Assembly (NCBI RefSeq): GCF_032118995.1 | Contig: NC_092666.1 | Coordinates: 6,646,501-6,710,500 of the forward strand | DNA: 64,000 nucleotides | Reading direction: 5' to 3' | Origin: Asterias amurensis | Taxonomy: Eukaryota; Echinodermata; Asteroidea; Forcipulatida; Asteriidae | Part shown: positions 21,843 through 33,108 of the stretch, in pieces | Layout of the letters: each line of letters opens with the position of its first letter | Position numbering within the stretch: the first letter of the stretch is position 1 | Translations under genes and position numbers: made by a program | Notes under the pieces: generated by a model | Database searches by the model: none | The model's input: the letters and a program-made list of their open reading frames with translations, nothing else | Told to the model about the DNA's origin: nothing

Positions 21843-22106
21843 CACTCCAAGAATCCCGTGTCAGAATTGACCCGGATTTGGGTCCCAGGGGGCCAGACCC
21901 ATTTCTGGGCCTGTTTGACCCGGAATCCATATAAATGTGACCCGGAATCCGTGTCATTGTGACCAGAAATTTGGTTAAATACGGGGATTTTGAATCGGAT
22001 TCCGGGACACATTGACACGGATTCCGGGTCAAACTGACCCAGAAATGGGTCTGGCCCCCTGGGACCCAAATCCGGTGTCAATTCTGACCCGGGAGTTTTT
22101 AGAGTG
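21843..22106. mobile_element. Foldback element with tgacccgg motifs, copy A only
   Basis: Inverted arms carry gtcagaattgacccggattt and gggtcccagggggccagacc with their complements; termini CACTC...GAGTG. Copy B (40,855-40,865) shows the unoccupied sequence ttattacattctactacag, so the insertion followed the duplication. A 2-bp TT flanks both sides. Confidence 0.75.
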
Positions 22107-22269
22107 TTCTACAACAGTTCAATAGGCAAGGCAATGAGAGTGTAATTTTTCTTAGCATTGTACCTTACATACACTCGCCTCAATGAAAAGGAACATAAAT
22201 AACAAAACTATAAACAACACTGTTTCATCAGTCAACATAAATAATCTGTAGACACATTTTATCAAGGAG

Positions 22270-22400
22270 TTAAAGGAACACGTTGCCTTGGATCGGTCGA
22301 GTTGGTCATTGAAAAGCGTTTGAAGCCGTTTGTTATGAAATGCATATTGGTAAGAAATATATTTTAAAAGTAGAATATAATGATCCATACAAGTATCACT
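22270..22400. repeat. K4 MITE, left half only
   Basis: ttaaaggaacacgttgcctt through gaaattgctgatcat. The corresponding site in copy B (41,018-41,395) holds the full element, so copy A lost the right part. Confidence 0.75.
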
Positions 22401-22809
22401 CGAAATTGCTGATCATTAGGTACCAATTAATAATAACCATAATAATAGCTGCATTTATGTAGCGTTTAATACAAGGTTTCTAAGCGCTGTTAGTGTTACA
22501 GATAAGTGTAAAATAGAAGACAAAATTCTACGTTAGATGATAATACATGTAGCTTATACTGAAATCTTTGTCTTTAAAGTTAATATTCCAAATAAGTTCT
22601 TCTAAACGAACTAAATGACCAATTATAAATCTACATGTTTAGTGTAAATTTTTCATTGATAACAGTGTCAACTGTCAACCAACTGCTGTCTGAAATACTA
22701 CCATTAACCAGAGACCATGAACCAATCGGGGGACAATCTTGGATGTGTGGCAAAAAATTATCCCCAACATTTGGTTCTTATATAATTGGCAATCAAAAGT
22801 CTTTCTATT

Positions 22810-23168
22810 TAAAGGCAGTGGACACTATTGGTATTACTCAAAATGATTATTAGCATAAAACCTTACTTGGTAACGAGTAATGGGGAGAGGTTGATAGTAA
22901 AAAAAACATTGTGAGAAACGGCTCCCTCTGAAGTGACGTAGTTTTCAAGAAAGAAGTAATTTTCCACGAATTTGATTTCAAGACCTCAGATTTAGAATTT
23001 GGGGACTCAAAATCAAGCATCTGAAAGCAAACAACTTAGTGTGACACAGTGTGTTGTTCTTTCATTGAGCTCAAATTTTCACAGGTTTGTTATTTTATGC
23101 ATGTTGAGATACACCAAGTGAGAAGACTGGTCTTTGACAATTACCAATAGTGTCCAGTGTCTTTAAAC
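22810..23168 (+). repeat. K1 MITE, full length (shared by A and B)
   Basis: tttaaaggcagtggacacta to agtgtccagtgtctttaaa. The orthologous copy is at 41,906-42,255. Confidence 0.9.
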
Positions 23169-23376
23169 ATGCCCACAATCCATGTCAAAGGATTTACCAG
23201 TATTTATAATCATATAAGAAGATAAACCATTCATAGGTTGGTTTTGATCTGTTTGTTGGAAACTAAAGAGGATCGGAATGACTGTGCTCTTCAAATAAAA
23301 TAGTATCACGCTTTTTTAAATCCTACCTTTCAACTAGAAATACTACGGTGTGTCTTTAATTATTAATGAATACCCT

Positions 23377-23725
23377 AAAGGCACTGGACACTATTGGTAA
23401 TTACTCAAAAATAATTATTAACATACTTGGTAACGAGCAATGGAGAGCTGTTAGTAGTGTAAACAAACTTTGTGAGAAACGGTTCCCCCTCTGAAGTAGC
23501 ATAGTTTTTGAGAAGGAGTAATTTCTCAGTAAAATATTTGAATTGATTTTGAGACCTCACACACAAGGTCTCGACATCAAACACCGAAAGCACACAACTT
23601 CGTGTGAAAAGGGTGTTTTGATCCATCCATTATTATCTCAACTTTGACGACCAATTGAGTTCAAATTTTCACAGGTTTATTATTTTGTGCAATTTCCAAA
23701 GGTGTCTATAGTGTCTTTATTATAA
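23377..23725 (+). repeat. K1 MITE, second shared copy
   Basis: taaaggcactggacactatt to tctatagtgtctttatta. Orthologue at 42,463-42,795. Diverged from the first copy, so it is older. Confidence 0.8.
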
Positions 23726-24035
23726 GAAAACTCCCATCTAGATCAGGGTGCTACATCTAGACAACCACAAAAGTGAACATAATAAATAAAATTGAAATGC
23801 AAAGTAGATTGGAATTGAACAGTTTACTAATTCTTCTTGACCATTTGATTTTTCTCTCATCCCATGTTTGGTCAAGTTCTTCTTGGTACTCGACTTTTAT
23901 TGTAGAACTAGAAAAAGTTGCCTTTAGTAATTGAAATATTACACCAGATGTTTGTTTATATTTCACTGGATACTTGTCTATTTCATGTCTTGTTTTATTA
24001 TACCAAAGTAACTTAACTCCATAACTCTGGGGAAG

Positions 24036-24855
24036 TGTCGTGGCCGCGCAGTTAAGAGCACCGAATTAAACACTGGTATTACTGATCAGCAGAGTGTGGG
24101 TTCGAATCCCCAGCCGTGACACTTGTTTCCAAAGGGTATATGTACTTTTTCCTAACAGGTTTACATTAAACTTACAGTTTGAAGATTATGATAGTAGAAA
24201 GCTTCCCTTTAAATTTTACTTACTGAGGTGCTGTAGTTTTTGAGAAATGAGTAAAAGTAGTAATTTTCGTCTCAGTTTTAGCATAAAAAACGTATTAACC
24301 AGTTATGCTATGGTTTTAGTATAATATCATAACTAGTTAAGGGGATTTTACATGCTAAAATCATTTTGGTCTCATTAGACCAAAATGATTTTATGACTTG
24401 TTTTACTCATTTCTCAAAAACTACACAACCTTAGTTAGTAGTATTCAAAGGGAAGCTTTCCACTATCATTATCTTCAAACCCTGTAAGATTAATGTAAAT
24501 CTGTGGACATTTTGAAAAAGTACCCGAATGCTTTAAGCAAGACACTAAACCATTGCTTTGTCCTTCGGATGAGACGTTAAGCCGTTGGTCCCATGTGTTG
24601 TGTAACGCATGTAAAAGAACCAAGTGCACTTATCGAAAAAAAGAGAAGGGGTTAGCCCCGGTGTTCCTGGCTGTGGCTGCTGTATGCGCCCTAGCCTTGT
24701 AAACCCTTATAAGGTGCTACATAATTCAGTTTCAGAATTCATCACTGCAATAACCTATATTTCTGAAAGTTTGTATATACTCAGCGCCTTGAGTACCTTG
24801 TTTGGTAGATACATGTACGTGCGCTATATAAGCCTCTGATATTATTATTATTACA
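24036..24855 (+). mobile_element. tRNA-derived SINE, interrupted by a K2 MITE
   Basis: The head has pol III boxes: gtgtcgtggccgcgcagtta (A-box region) and gggttcgaatcccc (B box). The body includes tcggatgagacgttaagccg and gtaacgcatgtaaaagaacc. The tail ends gcgctatataagcctctgat followed by (att)n. The orthologue at 43,109-43,506 is uninterrupted, so 24,131-24,533 is a later insertion. Confidence 0.85.
24131..24533. repeat. K2 foldback MITE inserted in the SINE (copy A only)
   Basis: Left end aaagggtatatgtacttttt, right end gaaaaagtacccgaatgctt-t. The empty site in copy B reads gtccttaagcaag; in copy A the right junction keeps ttaagcaag. The insertion therefore used TTAA and happened after the segmental duplication. 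Confidence 0.85.
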
Positions 24856-24912
24856 TCCCAACACAAATAAAGTTTACATCATGACAGCAGAGATAGCTTA
24901 CAGTATTCGTTT

Positions 24913-25299
24913 TAAAGGAACGTTACAGAATTGGTAAGAAACAAAAATTGTGAAGATCACAGGTTTACATAAAACTTACACGGTCTAATGATGATGATAG
25001 TAGAAAACATCCTGTGAAATATTATTGTCTTTAAATGTCATATATTTGTTGAGGAATAAATTATTTCGTGTTTGGAGTTTATCGCTCAGTGAGCGTTTTA
25101 TTCATTTTTCTTTTTGCATTGATTGTAATGCAAAAATGTGATTTGGTTTTTCACTATTTTCTCGGACCCAGATGGCCAATCGATCTCAAACTTCTACAGG
25201 TTTGTTAGTTTATATTACATATCTGGTGGATTACATAAAGTGCTTACACTGCCAGCAACTGTTTTGTCAGCAAAATCAATTCTGTAAAGTTCCTTTAGT
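24913..25299 (+). repeat. K3 MITE (GGAACGTTACAGAATTGG)
   Basis: Left ttttaaaggaacgttacaga, right aattctgtaaagttccttta: inverted ends with TTAA-type flank. The centre has ttatcgctcagtgagcg. Copies at 32,179, 43,563 and 57,881. Confidence 0.85.
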
Positions 25300-26330
25300 C
25301 TAATTTAAAAGAATATCTTTCCCTCAACTTAGCAGAGAGCACAATTGTACTTGGCTTTAAATACACAGACAGTGAAACTTCATTTACCTTGAACTACATC
25401 TAATTGCATTCTTGTATAAAACTGTGAGTGTTTAGTTATAACAAAAAATAATAGAAGTTCTAAAAATATACATCAGATTTGCCTTTATTTACACACACAC
25501 ATAAGAGATGATGACATGATGCTTAACTCCTGCACCACGTTTCTGTCAATGTATTAACACAACCAGGGCCCAATTTTAATTCCATGGTTTAACTTTTAAG
25601 AAAGTTGTTCCCGTTGCATTCAGACAGCACTGCGTAAAACCCGATACAATTTATCTTTGGTTTTAAGAGGTCAAAGCAAACTTGACCCCGTTCCTCTAAC
25701 ATCTGGTTTATTGTCTTGTTCATTGGTCACAGTGTGTTTACGTAATGATTACGGAGGTCAATGGGTCGTCTGTTGTGAGTGAAACCGGATATGGTCTTTT
25801 TTATTCTGTCCACACAGTGTTAAAAGAAAAACCTGAAAGCGGTTTCAAGATAAACCCCCTCGTTGGACGGTCTATGTTTTGTGGGTTGAACTCGATTCGG
25901 TCTTACTTTAGACACACAGAGTTGAACTTGATCAGGTTGAACCATGAGTTCAACCAACTTTAGTACTGTGTCTGAACGTACATTATGAACGCGGTGCAAG
26001 ACTAGCCAACTTGAATGCGCGCATTCGTGTGACAAAGGGAAAAAACATCTTCCCATGAATGGAGGGGAAGGAGTTGTGTATGTTTATTGTGAAACTTGCT
26101 GTTCGTTTTCTGTATTAGAGATGATGTCGTTATTTGGCTTTTGATGATTATAGGCAAAATTATAAGCCACGGGTTCAACTTCAGTGGTGTGTTATATTTG
26201 AGTGTATTCACCTATAAGGACATGAAGAAGTCAGAGCCATGGGACACTTGATCAACTGCTGCTCAACAAGAATCATTTCAACCACTTAGTTGGGCAGTGC
26301 AATTTGTATTTGTCACAGCTTCGGAACATC
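25300..26330. other. Downstream flank of NLR-A, no gene seen
   Basis: Conserved with copy B (43,951-45,060). Contains repeated gttgaacttgatcggg-type motifs near 25,880-25,960, more numerous in B. No exon supported. Confidence 0.5.
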
Positions 26331-26336
26331 ATGCTC

Positions 26337-26394
26337 AGCTTATGAAGGTTCTTCCATCTTCTTTAGTGATGGTACCCATATTGCAGCGGAACCA
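26337..26394 (-). pseudogene. Relic LRR repeat downstream of NLR-A
   Basis: On the minus strand gctgcaatatgggtaccatc and actaaagaagatggaagaac align with the LRR unit gctgcatcatgggcccatca / cttcaagaagatggagaacc. It lies about 200 bp past the last LRR stop and contains stops. An extra LRR unit has decayed into the 3' flank. Confidence 0.6.
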
Positions 26395-26590
26395 GCCAAA
26401 GGTTTCGTTCATCTCGATGTATTGATAATACCTTACACCATGTACATTAGAACATGGAAGGAAGGATGCAGTGCAGAGTGTTGTAGAGTCACCATTACAT
26501 CATGCATGAGGACCGTTGAGGTTTAGCTTGTCTTAAAGCTAGCCGTCTTTTTCACAAATTTTTCAAAATCTTTGGATCATCCATTGAGAA

Positions 26591-29422
26591 TTATTCATTT
26601 ATGACCAAATGGGGCAAACCACGCCATGCATTATCAATATGTGTAACATCTTCATCTTCAAGTAAACAGAAGCTCAAGTAAAGCTTCTGAAGGTTCTCCA
26701 TCTTCTTGAAGTGATGGGCCCATGATGCAGCAGAACCACCAAGGGATCTATTTTCTGAAAGATCCAACTCAACCAAGTTGGGAAGATCACACAGTGCAGG
26801 ATCAATATGTGTCATATCTTCACTCGTCAAAAAAGGGAACCTCAAGTAAAGCTTCTGAAGGTTCTTCATCTTCTTGAAGTGATGGGCCCATGATGCAGCA
26901 GAACCACCAAGTGATTTATTTTTTCTTAAGATCCAACTCAACCAAGTTGGGCAGATCACACAGTGCAGGATCAATATGTGTCATATCTTCACCTGTCAAT
27001 AAGCAGCCATTCAAGACAAGCTTCTGAAGGTTCTCCATCTTCTTGAAGTGATGGGCCCATGATGCAGCAGAACCACCCAGGGATTTATTTTCTGAAAGAT
27101 CCAGGTCAACCAAGTTGGGCAGATCCCACAGTGCAGGAACAATATGTGTCATATCTTTACCTGTCAATGAGCAGTCACTCAAGAAAAGCCTCTGAAGGTT
27201 CTTCATCTTCTTGAAGTGATGGGCCCATGATGCAGCAGAACCACCAAGGGATCCAATTATCGAAAGATGCAACTCAACCAAGTTGGGCAGATCCCACAGT
27301 GCAGGAACAATATGTGTCATATCTTCACCTGTCAATAAGCAGTCACTCAAGAAAAGCCTCTTAAGGTTCTTCATCTTCTTGAAGTGAAGGGCCCATGATG
27401 CAGCAGAACCAATAAGGGATGTATTTCCCCCAAGATCCAATTTAACCAAGCTGGGCAGATCACACAGTGCAGGAGCAATATGTGTCATATCTCCACCTGT
27501 CAATGAGCAGTAATTCAAATTAAACGTCATAAGGTTCTCCATCTTCTTGAAGTGATGGGCCCATGATGCAGCAGAACCTCCAAGGGATTCATTCATCGAA
27601 AGATCCAACTCAACCAAGTTGGGCAGATCACACAGTGCAGGAGCAATATGTGTCATATCTTCACCTGTCAATGAGCAGCAAATCAAGACAAGCCTCTTAA
27701 GGTTCTTCATCTTCTTGAAGTGATGGGCCCATGATGCAGCAGATGAGGCTGCTCCTGATAAAGCAGAATATTCTTCAGTACTCTCATTCAATTCGCATTC
27801 ATCCAAAGTCACTGTTGAAAGATTCGTCATTAAGCTCATAGAGTCTACCAAGTCTGACATACACCCACCCAAGTGACAGGAATGTATCACTACTGACTGT
27901 ACCTTCTCAAGATAATCAGTTTGTTTGTTTTCCACTGTGCATGTGTGAACATTTCTAAGCAAATATGTGAATGAGTTAAGAGTGTCCCTGTTCCAAAAAT
28001 TAATGTCTATATGATCTGTTAGAACAGACTTCATGAACTCCACTGGGGGTAAATCTTTTGTCTGACCCTCAAAGTAGTAGTCAAGGCCGATTTCCATCCA
28101 GCCTGGTACTTTAGCAAGTGTTTGTAAAATGCTATTTGTACATGTCATGTTGTCACCAGCACAAAACCGCAAAATATAATGAAAGTCACCACTTCTAGAA
28201 ATGATCATTTCATCCAGGCTCTTTTGGAATTCCACCGGGTCTGTTTCTAACAAGCTTTGTAAGTATTTACCAGCACAACACTCTTGAAAAGTCTTATGAA
28301 GGAATTGAATGCTGTTGTGACTTTTCATTCCCTTCAAGACCTTTTGTCTTGTAAGAATACCTGCTTTTATGGCAGATTCAAGCACATTTGGTTCAAACAC
28401 TTGCTCAGGAAAAGCAAGCTGTTGTTCTGGAGCAAGAAGACCAAGCAAGGCAATCTTTCCAAGTTCATTTGTTACTTTTGATATCTCATTTGATGACATA
28501 TCAGTTTTTCTGTGAAATATGTACTCCAATGCCTCACTGTAGATACGAGACATTGTTTCTGGGAGTTTAGAATCCTCTCTCCACAAAATGCACATCAACA
28601 GAAGTAGCATTGGACTCTTTGCCAAATCAGATAAAGCATTTGAGGATTTGATCCTCCGAATAAGCCCTTCTGCTTTGTCATGTTCATCCGAGTAAAATCT
28701 CTTCACATACTTCTTGATATCTTCACTATCAAAACCTTCAACCTTGACCTGTGTGAAAGGCTCTTGAATTAATGATCTTGTCACTAATTTATCATAGTGA
28801 GAGGGGCGAGTGGTAACTACAACAAAACACTCTCTGTCTTTCTTACGGTTCAGGATCTTTAGAATTGAACCAAATAAGGCTTTATCAAGGGCACGGGTCT
28901 TCAACTCATCAAAGCCATCAAACAAGAACAGTACTTTCTCTTGATTGTGACTGATAAAAGAACTCAACGAGTTCTTATCTACACTTGTTACTCCGCTTAA
29001 AAGTTGGTCAAAAATTGAGTCAACTAGCTCTGTGCTTTGTTCAACTGCACTCATTCTTATAACAAATACAAGCTCAAACTGCTGCAGTGCTTCACCACAT
29101 GCCCAATCATAAGCCATCTTATCAATGAGGGTAGACTTCCCTCTTCCAGCTAACCCACTCAAAACAGCCTGATTTATGCAATCACCATCTCTTGTTTTCT
29201 GAAGGAAAATATCCTTATATGACTCCAGTTTCTTTCCAGATTTCTCCAATGTTAATTCTGTAAAGATATCTTTGATGTGTTTCGTGTCATCATCCTCCCA
29301 TGGTATCAGTTTCACATAGCTACCTGTTTTCCTATAATGAGTTCTTATTGCCTTTCCACAACTCTTTGCAGCGACCTGGGCTGGATCGTTTGTCGAATGG
29401 GCTCCTTGCACACTTCCATCAT
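26591..29422 (-). CDS. NLR-A exon 5: NACHT and LRR domains
   Basis: Large exon of an NLR immune receptor, a cytosolic STAND ATPase that oligomerises on sensing. It starts after a 3' splice site (tttacaatcag, 29,422) in phase 1. Counting from the codon at 29,411: a pre-NACHT region with IPWEDDDTKHIKDIFTEL (36-53), Walker A GLAGRGKST (86-94), Walker B LFLFDGFDEL (161-170), sensor-like VVVTTRPSH (197-205), the helical/winged-helix region with KSPMLLLLMCILW and FLHKTFQECCAGKYL, then ribonuclease-inhibitor-type LRRs from about 555. The LRR unit is 57 residues (AASWAHHFKKMKNL...LPNLVELDLS), about 7 times. A +1 shift near 26,930, in a run of A, ends the frame at 26,916 after 831 codons. The LRR pattern continues in the next frame to 26,591. 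This is either a genuine truncation or a base-calling error. No transmembrane segment. Confidence 0.93.
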
Positions 29423-30174
29423 CTGATTGTAAACAAAAAACATGATATGGAACAATTAATCTTGATTCATAAACACGCCCCTTACAGTTTCTCTTCTCCT
29501 ATTGGTGGAGAGCGCGTCACAAGGGGGTGTTTAAACGGTTGATAAGGACCAGCTGGAGCTGTTTATAACCAGCTGACTTCCGCGAGTCGGGCGTGCGCGT
29601 ACACCAATATATCACACAGAGCGCACAATTCATAGCTATTAGTAATCTATTTCTAAGCGCGCGCACGTAAGCTATTTCTAAGCGCGCGCGCGTAAGCTAT
29701 TTCTAAGCGCGCGCGCGTACACACAACCCACGTGCATGAAACAGATTCTTCACAAAGTTTTTGACAAAAATACTTCAAACCTCGAATTTTCATTGTCAAA
29801 GTGTCTATAATTGTATTGTTTTAATGTTTTTTAACAAAAGGGCATTTATGAATGAGAATAAGAGTAGTGACTCGATCATAAACGTCCGTTTAAAACCTTG
29901 CAGGATCGTTGCCATGCGATAAAGGCCCTATCACACGGCAACGACCTTGCCGGATTTAAACGGCCGTTAAAGAACTCGTTGCTACCCTTTTATTCCCTTA
30001 TTTAAATTGTTTCACTTGGCTGCTTGGAGGTTTTTTTAGGAATCACAAACGATATCTGCATCCATTTATTGTTTGCATTACTTGGGTATGTTGACTTTTT
30101 AGTAAAGCTAATCTGCAATCATGTCTCATCTTGTCCCAAGTTGACCATCACAAGAAATGACACCATGTACTTAC
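29423..30174. other. NLR-A intron 4 with a foldback segment
   Basis: Contains a three-fold gctatttctaagcgcgcgc tandem repeat (29,638-29,715) and an inverted pair gtttaaaaccttgcaggatc / gaccttgccggatttaaac (about 29,857-30,000). The latter's orthologue in B is at 49,390-49,590. Confidence 0.6.
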
Positions 30175-30276
30175 CTGAAGTTTTGGGTTGTATTGACGTT
30201 CCACTGGCAGTGGCAGTAGCTTGGGAGGAGTCAACTAGCTTTGGAATCTTGGGTGGAGTGCACTCTTGGTCAGACC
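30175..30276 (-). CDS. NLR-A exon 4: Pro/Ser/Thr linker
   Basis: 102 bp between a 3' splice site (actgtgttgtag) and a donor (acttcag|gtaagta), phase 1 on both sides. Encodes SDQECTPPKIPKLVDSSQAT then ATASGTSIQPKTS, a low-complexity hydrophilic linker ahead of the NACHT exon. The copy B counterpart (50,944-51,039) keeps both splice sites and phase but is two codons shorter and more diverged than the flanking exons. Confidence 0.75.
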
Positions 30277-30617
30277 CTACAACACAGTTTAAAGGGCATG
30301 TTTGATGATCAAATATCAACATATCATGGTTTTATTTTCATCAATGTATAAAAACAAACAAAGTTTAAGGAAAGCCCATAAGATACTGGCAATCTTTTAG
30401 AAATTTTAGGTCTAAACTGGGAGTGTTGTGACGGGGGCCCACATTAATTTCAGAGATTTCTTGACGCTGCAAGCCTCCTTATCAAATCATTGCCACCAAG
30501 GCCCTTTCAGCAGAAACTGCCAGAAAAAAACAACACAGCAAACTTCTTCTCTTAATGATCAGTGTGGGTATAATAATGACTATCCAAGATTTGACATGTT
30601 TTGGTTGATTAAATTAC

Positions 30618-30698
30618 CTGTTGGTTTTACTGCTGAATCCAAAGCTTGTTTCTGTTGTAAAGTGGCAGTTAGTTTCTCCAATGCAGGTAAAATATTCT
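30618..30698 (-). CDS. NLR-A exon 3: short helical segment
   Basis: 81 bp, acceptor ctttgtcttccag, donor ccaacag|gtaatt, phase 1/1. Encodes ENILPALEKLTATLQQKQAL then DSAVKPT, predicted amphipathic helix or coiled coil (Leu at heptad-like spacing). Copy B (57,412-57,492) differs by two residues (Q to R, V to L) without frame change, which supports coding function. Confidence 0.75.
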
Positions 30699-30936
30699 CT
30701 GGAAGACAAAGTTAAAGAAAGAAATAACGGTTATTAAGATTAGATGATAAATTATAGAGAAAACTCTTGAGTAGCTGAACTATTTACAAGCAAAATGTAG
30801 CACAATGGATGCACAATCTGGATACATATCAAGAAACCTCACTCCATGATGTATTAAATTCAGTACTAGCTCATTTTACAGACAATATTTTTGATGGTGT
30901 AACTGCGAACCTCATCACAATATATATTATTATAGT

Positions 30937-32027
30937 TGTCATCTCCCACCGGTGATGTGTTTATATTGTTGTTTACAATTTATACGTTTCTCTTACGTTT
31001 ATCAGCTTATCCTTGTTTGCATAAAGTCAAAGTTCAGTGACCACAGCCAATCGCCTGCGGGCATCTTAGGAATTTGTTTTAAGGTGTGGCAAGCCCATAT
31101 TATTTCTGTACACAGGTATTGGGGTGCCGGTATTTCTAAGTCATTTCTTTTCCTGGTTTCGTTTGGTTAAGTTCGCCGTATTTTTTGTAGACAACCCCAG
31201 CTAGTTTTCATTGCCGTTTTCGTAAGTAGTATTTCTTCATTGTATAATATTTAATGTCACTTATTTCAATTATATAAATGTATTGGTTATTGTAAATTAT
31301 TTCCTTTTTATTACGATGATTTTGGCTAGTTGGAGTTATTTTTCTGGTTCATCCAAAAGCTGTAATTTTGGGATCCTAAATAGATCTGGCACAAATTTTT
31401 TGGATTGCTAAGATTTTTTGGCGCCACTAGGCAAAGCTGTTTTATTCTTCTAAGTCCTATTTTTGTACCCAACATATTTGTTTCTTAAAATTACTTATAT
31501 TATCATGTGTGTATTTCCCAACAGTTTTGTTATATCAGTATGCCGCCGTAAACTCCTGTAAACTCCTGTAAACCTATCTGTACATCGCCGTTAAGTTTCC
31601 CACTGTGTTAAAGTGATTTCCACGGTAACAATTTGTAAGTGTTAATTTAGTACAGTCTATAATTGTTATAATTGTTCATCGTTTGATACCGAATTGTTGT
31701 GAAGTAGAATTGTTCAAGCTTTTAATAATTGCTTTCTTTAATCCTTCTGGAAACCCCCGATTGCTAATTTCCTTTAATCTTTTCTGGAAACTATTTACCG
31801 TTCATTTTTGTATAATCTTTCCGGAAACCTCTGATTGCGTGTTTTCTTTAAATATCTTTCTGGTACTTTGATTTATTATTGAGTTAATTACGTATTTATA
31901 TATTAATTATCTATTTCATTATTTGACATTCTAGTTCACCTGCTCCTCGCTGAGTGCAAATAAACTACCGGGTCGATAAAACACAATTTGTCCACGGCTT
32001 ATTATTGTTATCATCAACACGGTGACA
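30937..32027. mobile_element. Solo LTR of an LTR retrotransposon (copy A only)
   Basis: A 1091-bp segment begins TGTCATCTCC and ends CGGTGACA, with ATAGT / ATAAT on the two sides (5-bp target duplication, one mismatch). The paralogous intron in copy B (near 57,735) has the empty site. A polyadenylation signal (aataaa) lies near the 3' end. No internal retroviral genes are present, so it is a solo LTR left by recombination, probably of a Gypsy/Ty3-type element. It is younger than the segmental duplication. Confidence 0.75.
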
Positions 32028-32178
32028 ATAATTGAATATAAAATTATCTCTACTATCGAATTCCTCTGTTCCGATGTTTTGGATATAAATCAAAACAAAC
32101 AATTTCCACCTTTGTCTTTTCCACTATAAAAATTCTAATAAAATTCTAATTCATGTTTAATTTGTTCTACATTTGTAA

Positions 32179-32575
32179 CTTAAAGGAACATTATAGAATT
32201 GGTTTTTGCTAACAAAACAAATGCTGGCAGTGTAAGCGCTTTATGTAATCCACGTTATACATTAACTGACAAACCTGTAGAAGTTTGAGATTGATTGACC
32301 ATCTAGGTCACAAGAGAACAGTGAAAAACCGATCACAAATTGTGCATTGCATCCATGCCACAATAAAAATGAATAAAACGCTCATTGAGCGATAAACTTC
32401 AAACACAAACTAAGTATATTTATTTTACATTAAATATGACATTTCCCAAAAAAATATTTCAAGGGATGTTTTCTACTATCATTATCATTAAACCGTGTAA
32501 GTTTTAGGTAAATCTGTGATCTTCACGATGTTTGTTTCTTACCAATTCTGTAATGTTCATTTAAAAGAAAGAAAC
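32179..32575 (-). repeat. K3 MITE in NLR-A intron 2
   Basis: ttaaaggaacattatagaat on the left, ccaattctgtaatgttcatt-taa on the right. Reverse orientation relative to 24,913. Orthologue at 57,881-58,280. Confidence 0.85.
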
Positions 32576-32609
32576 CAATCTACAAAATATCTTCATGTTT
32601 GTGCCTTAC

Positions 32610-32753
32610 CTGTTGCTCCTGGCTTCAGCTGTAGGATGTTGAACGTACAGTTAGTAGGATTACCAACAGCCAAATTACCACTGCCTTCAATACGGTGTAG
32701 AGCCAAAGACTGGTTGGCCATCAAACAGGTTCCTTGACCTAATTGATTTTCTG
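32610..32753 (-). CDS. NLR-A exon 2: Gly/Asn-rich, RHIM-like motif
   Basis: 144 bp with acceptor cattgcccctacag and donor agcaacag|gtaagg, phase 1/1. Encodes ENQLGQGTCLMANQSLALHR, IEGSGNLAVGNPTNCTFNIL, QLKPGAT. In the reconstructed protein the LAVG tetrad is at about residues 79-82. The surrounding GSGN-LAVG-N..N-x-T-x-N-I pattern loosely resembles the RIP homotypic interaction motif core (V/I-Q-V/I-G...N), an amyloid-forming signalling motif. The match is imperfect: A replaces Q and there is a two-residue insertion before N. This is a hypothesis from pattern, not an established domain. The exon is conserved in copy B, which supports it being coding. Confidence 0.72.
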
Positions 32754-32759
32754 CTGTAG

Positions 32760-33108
32760 GGGCAATGAAGGAAAGTCATTTCTACAAAACATAACAACAT
32801 AACAATTCAAATTACTAAAGCGCTATTCCATAAAGATCATAGCGCACTGGAACAAAATTAAACATGGAATAAAGGTGACTCTTAAGGACTTTACAAAAAA
32901 GCAGATAGAGTATTAGATTCCATAATGGCAGTAGGGAGATTGTTCCTAATCATCAGCCCAGCTACACTGAATGCAAATTTGACCTGGAACTTTGTTTGCT
33001 CGGGTATTATTCAAGCGAGTGATGTCAAGTGTGGACCTAAGAAATCATGGAGGAGTGTAATGTGACAGTAAAGTGGTAACATAATAAGGTGTAGTTTTGT
33101 TAAAGCAT
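32760..33108. other. NLR-A intron 1, 3' part
   Basis: Begins with sequence shared with copy B (tttctacaaaacataacaac...atagcgcactgg), then copy A-specific DNA. No exon seen. Confidence 0.4.

Noticed and set aside
28284-28570. Plus-strand ORFs inside the NLR exon
   Set aside because: Antisense shadows of the NACHT coding sequence, repeated at the same place in copy B.
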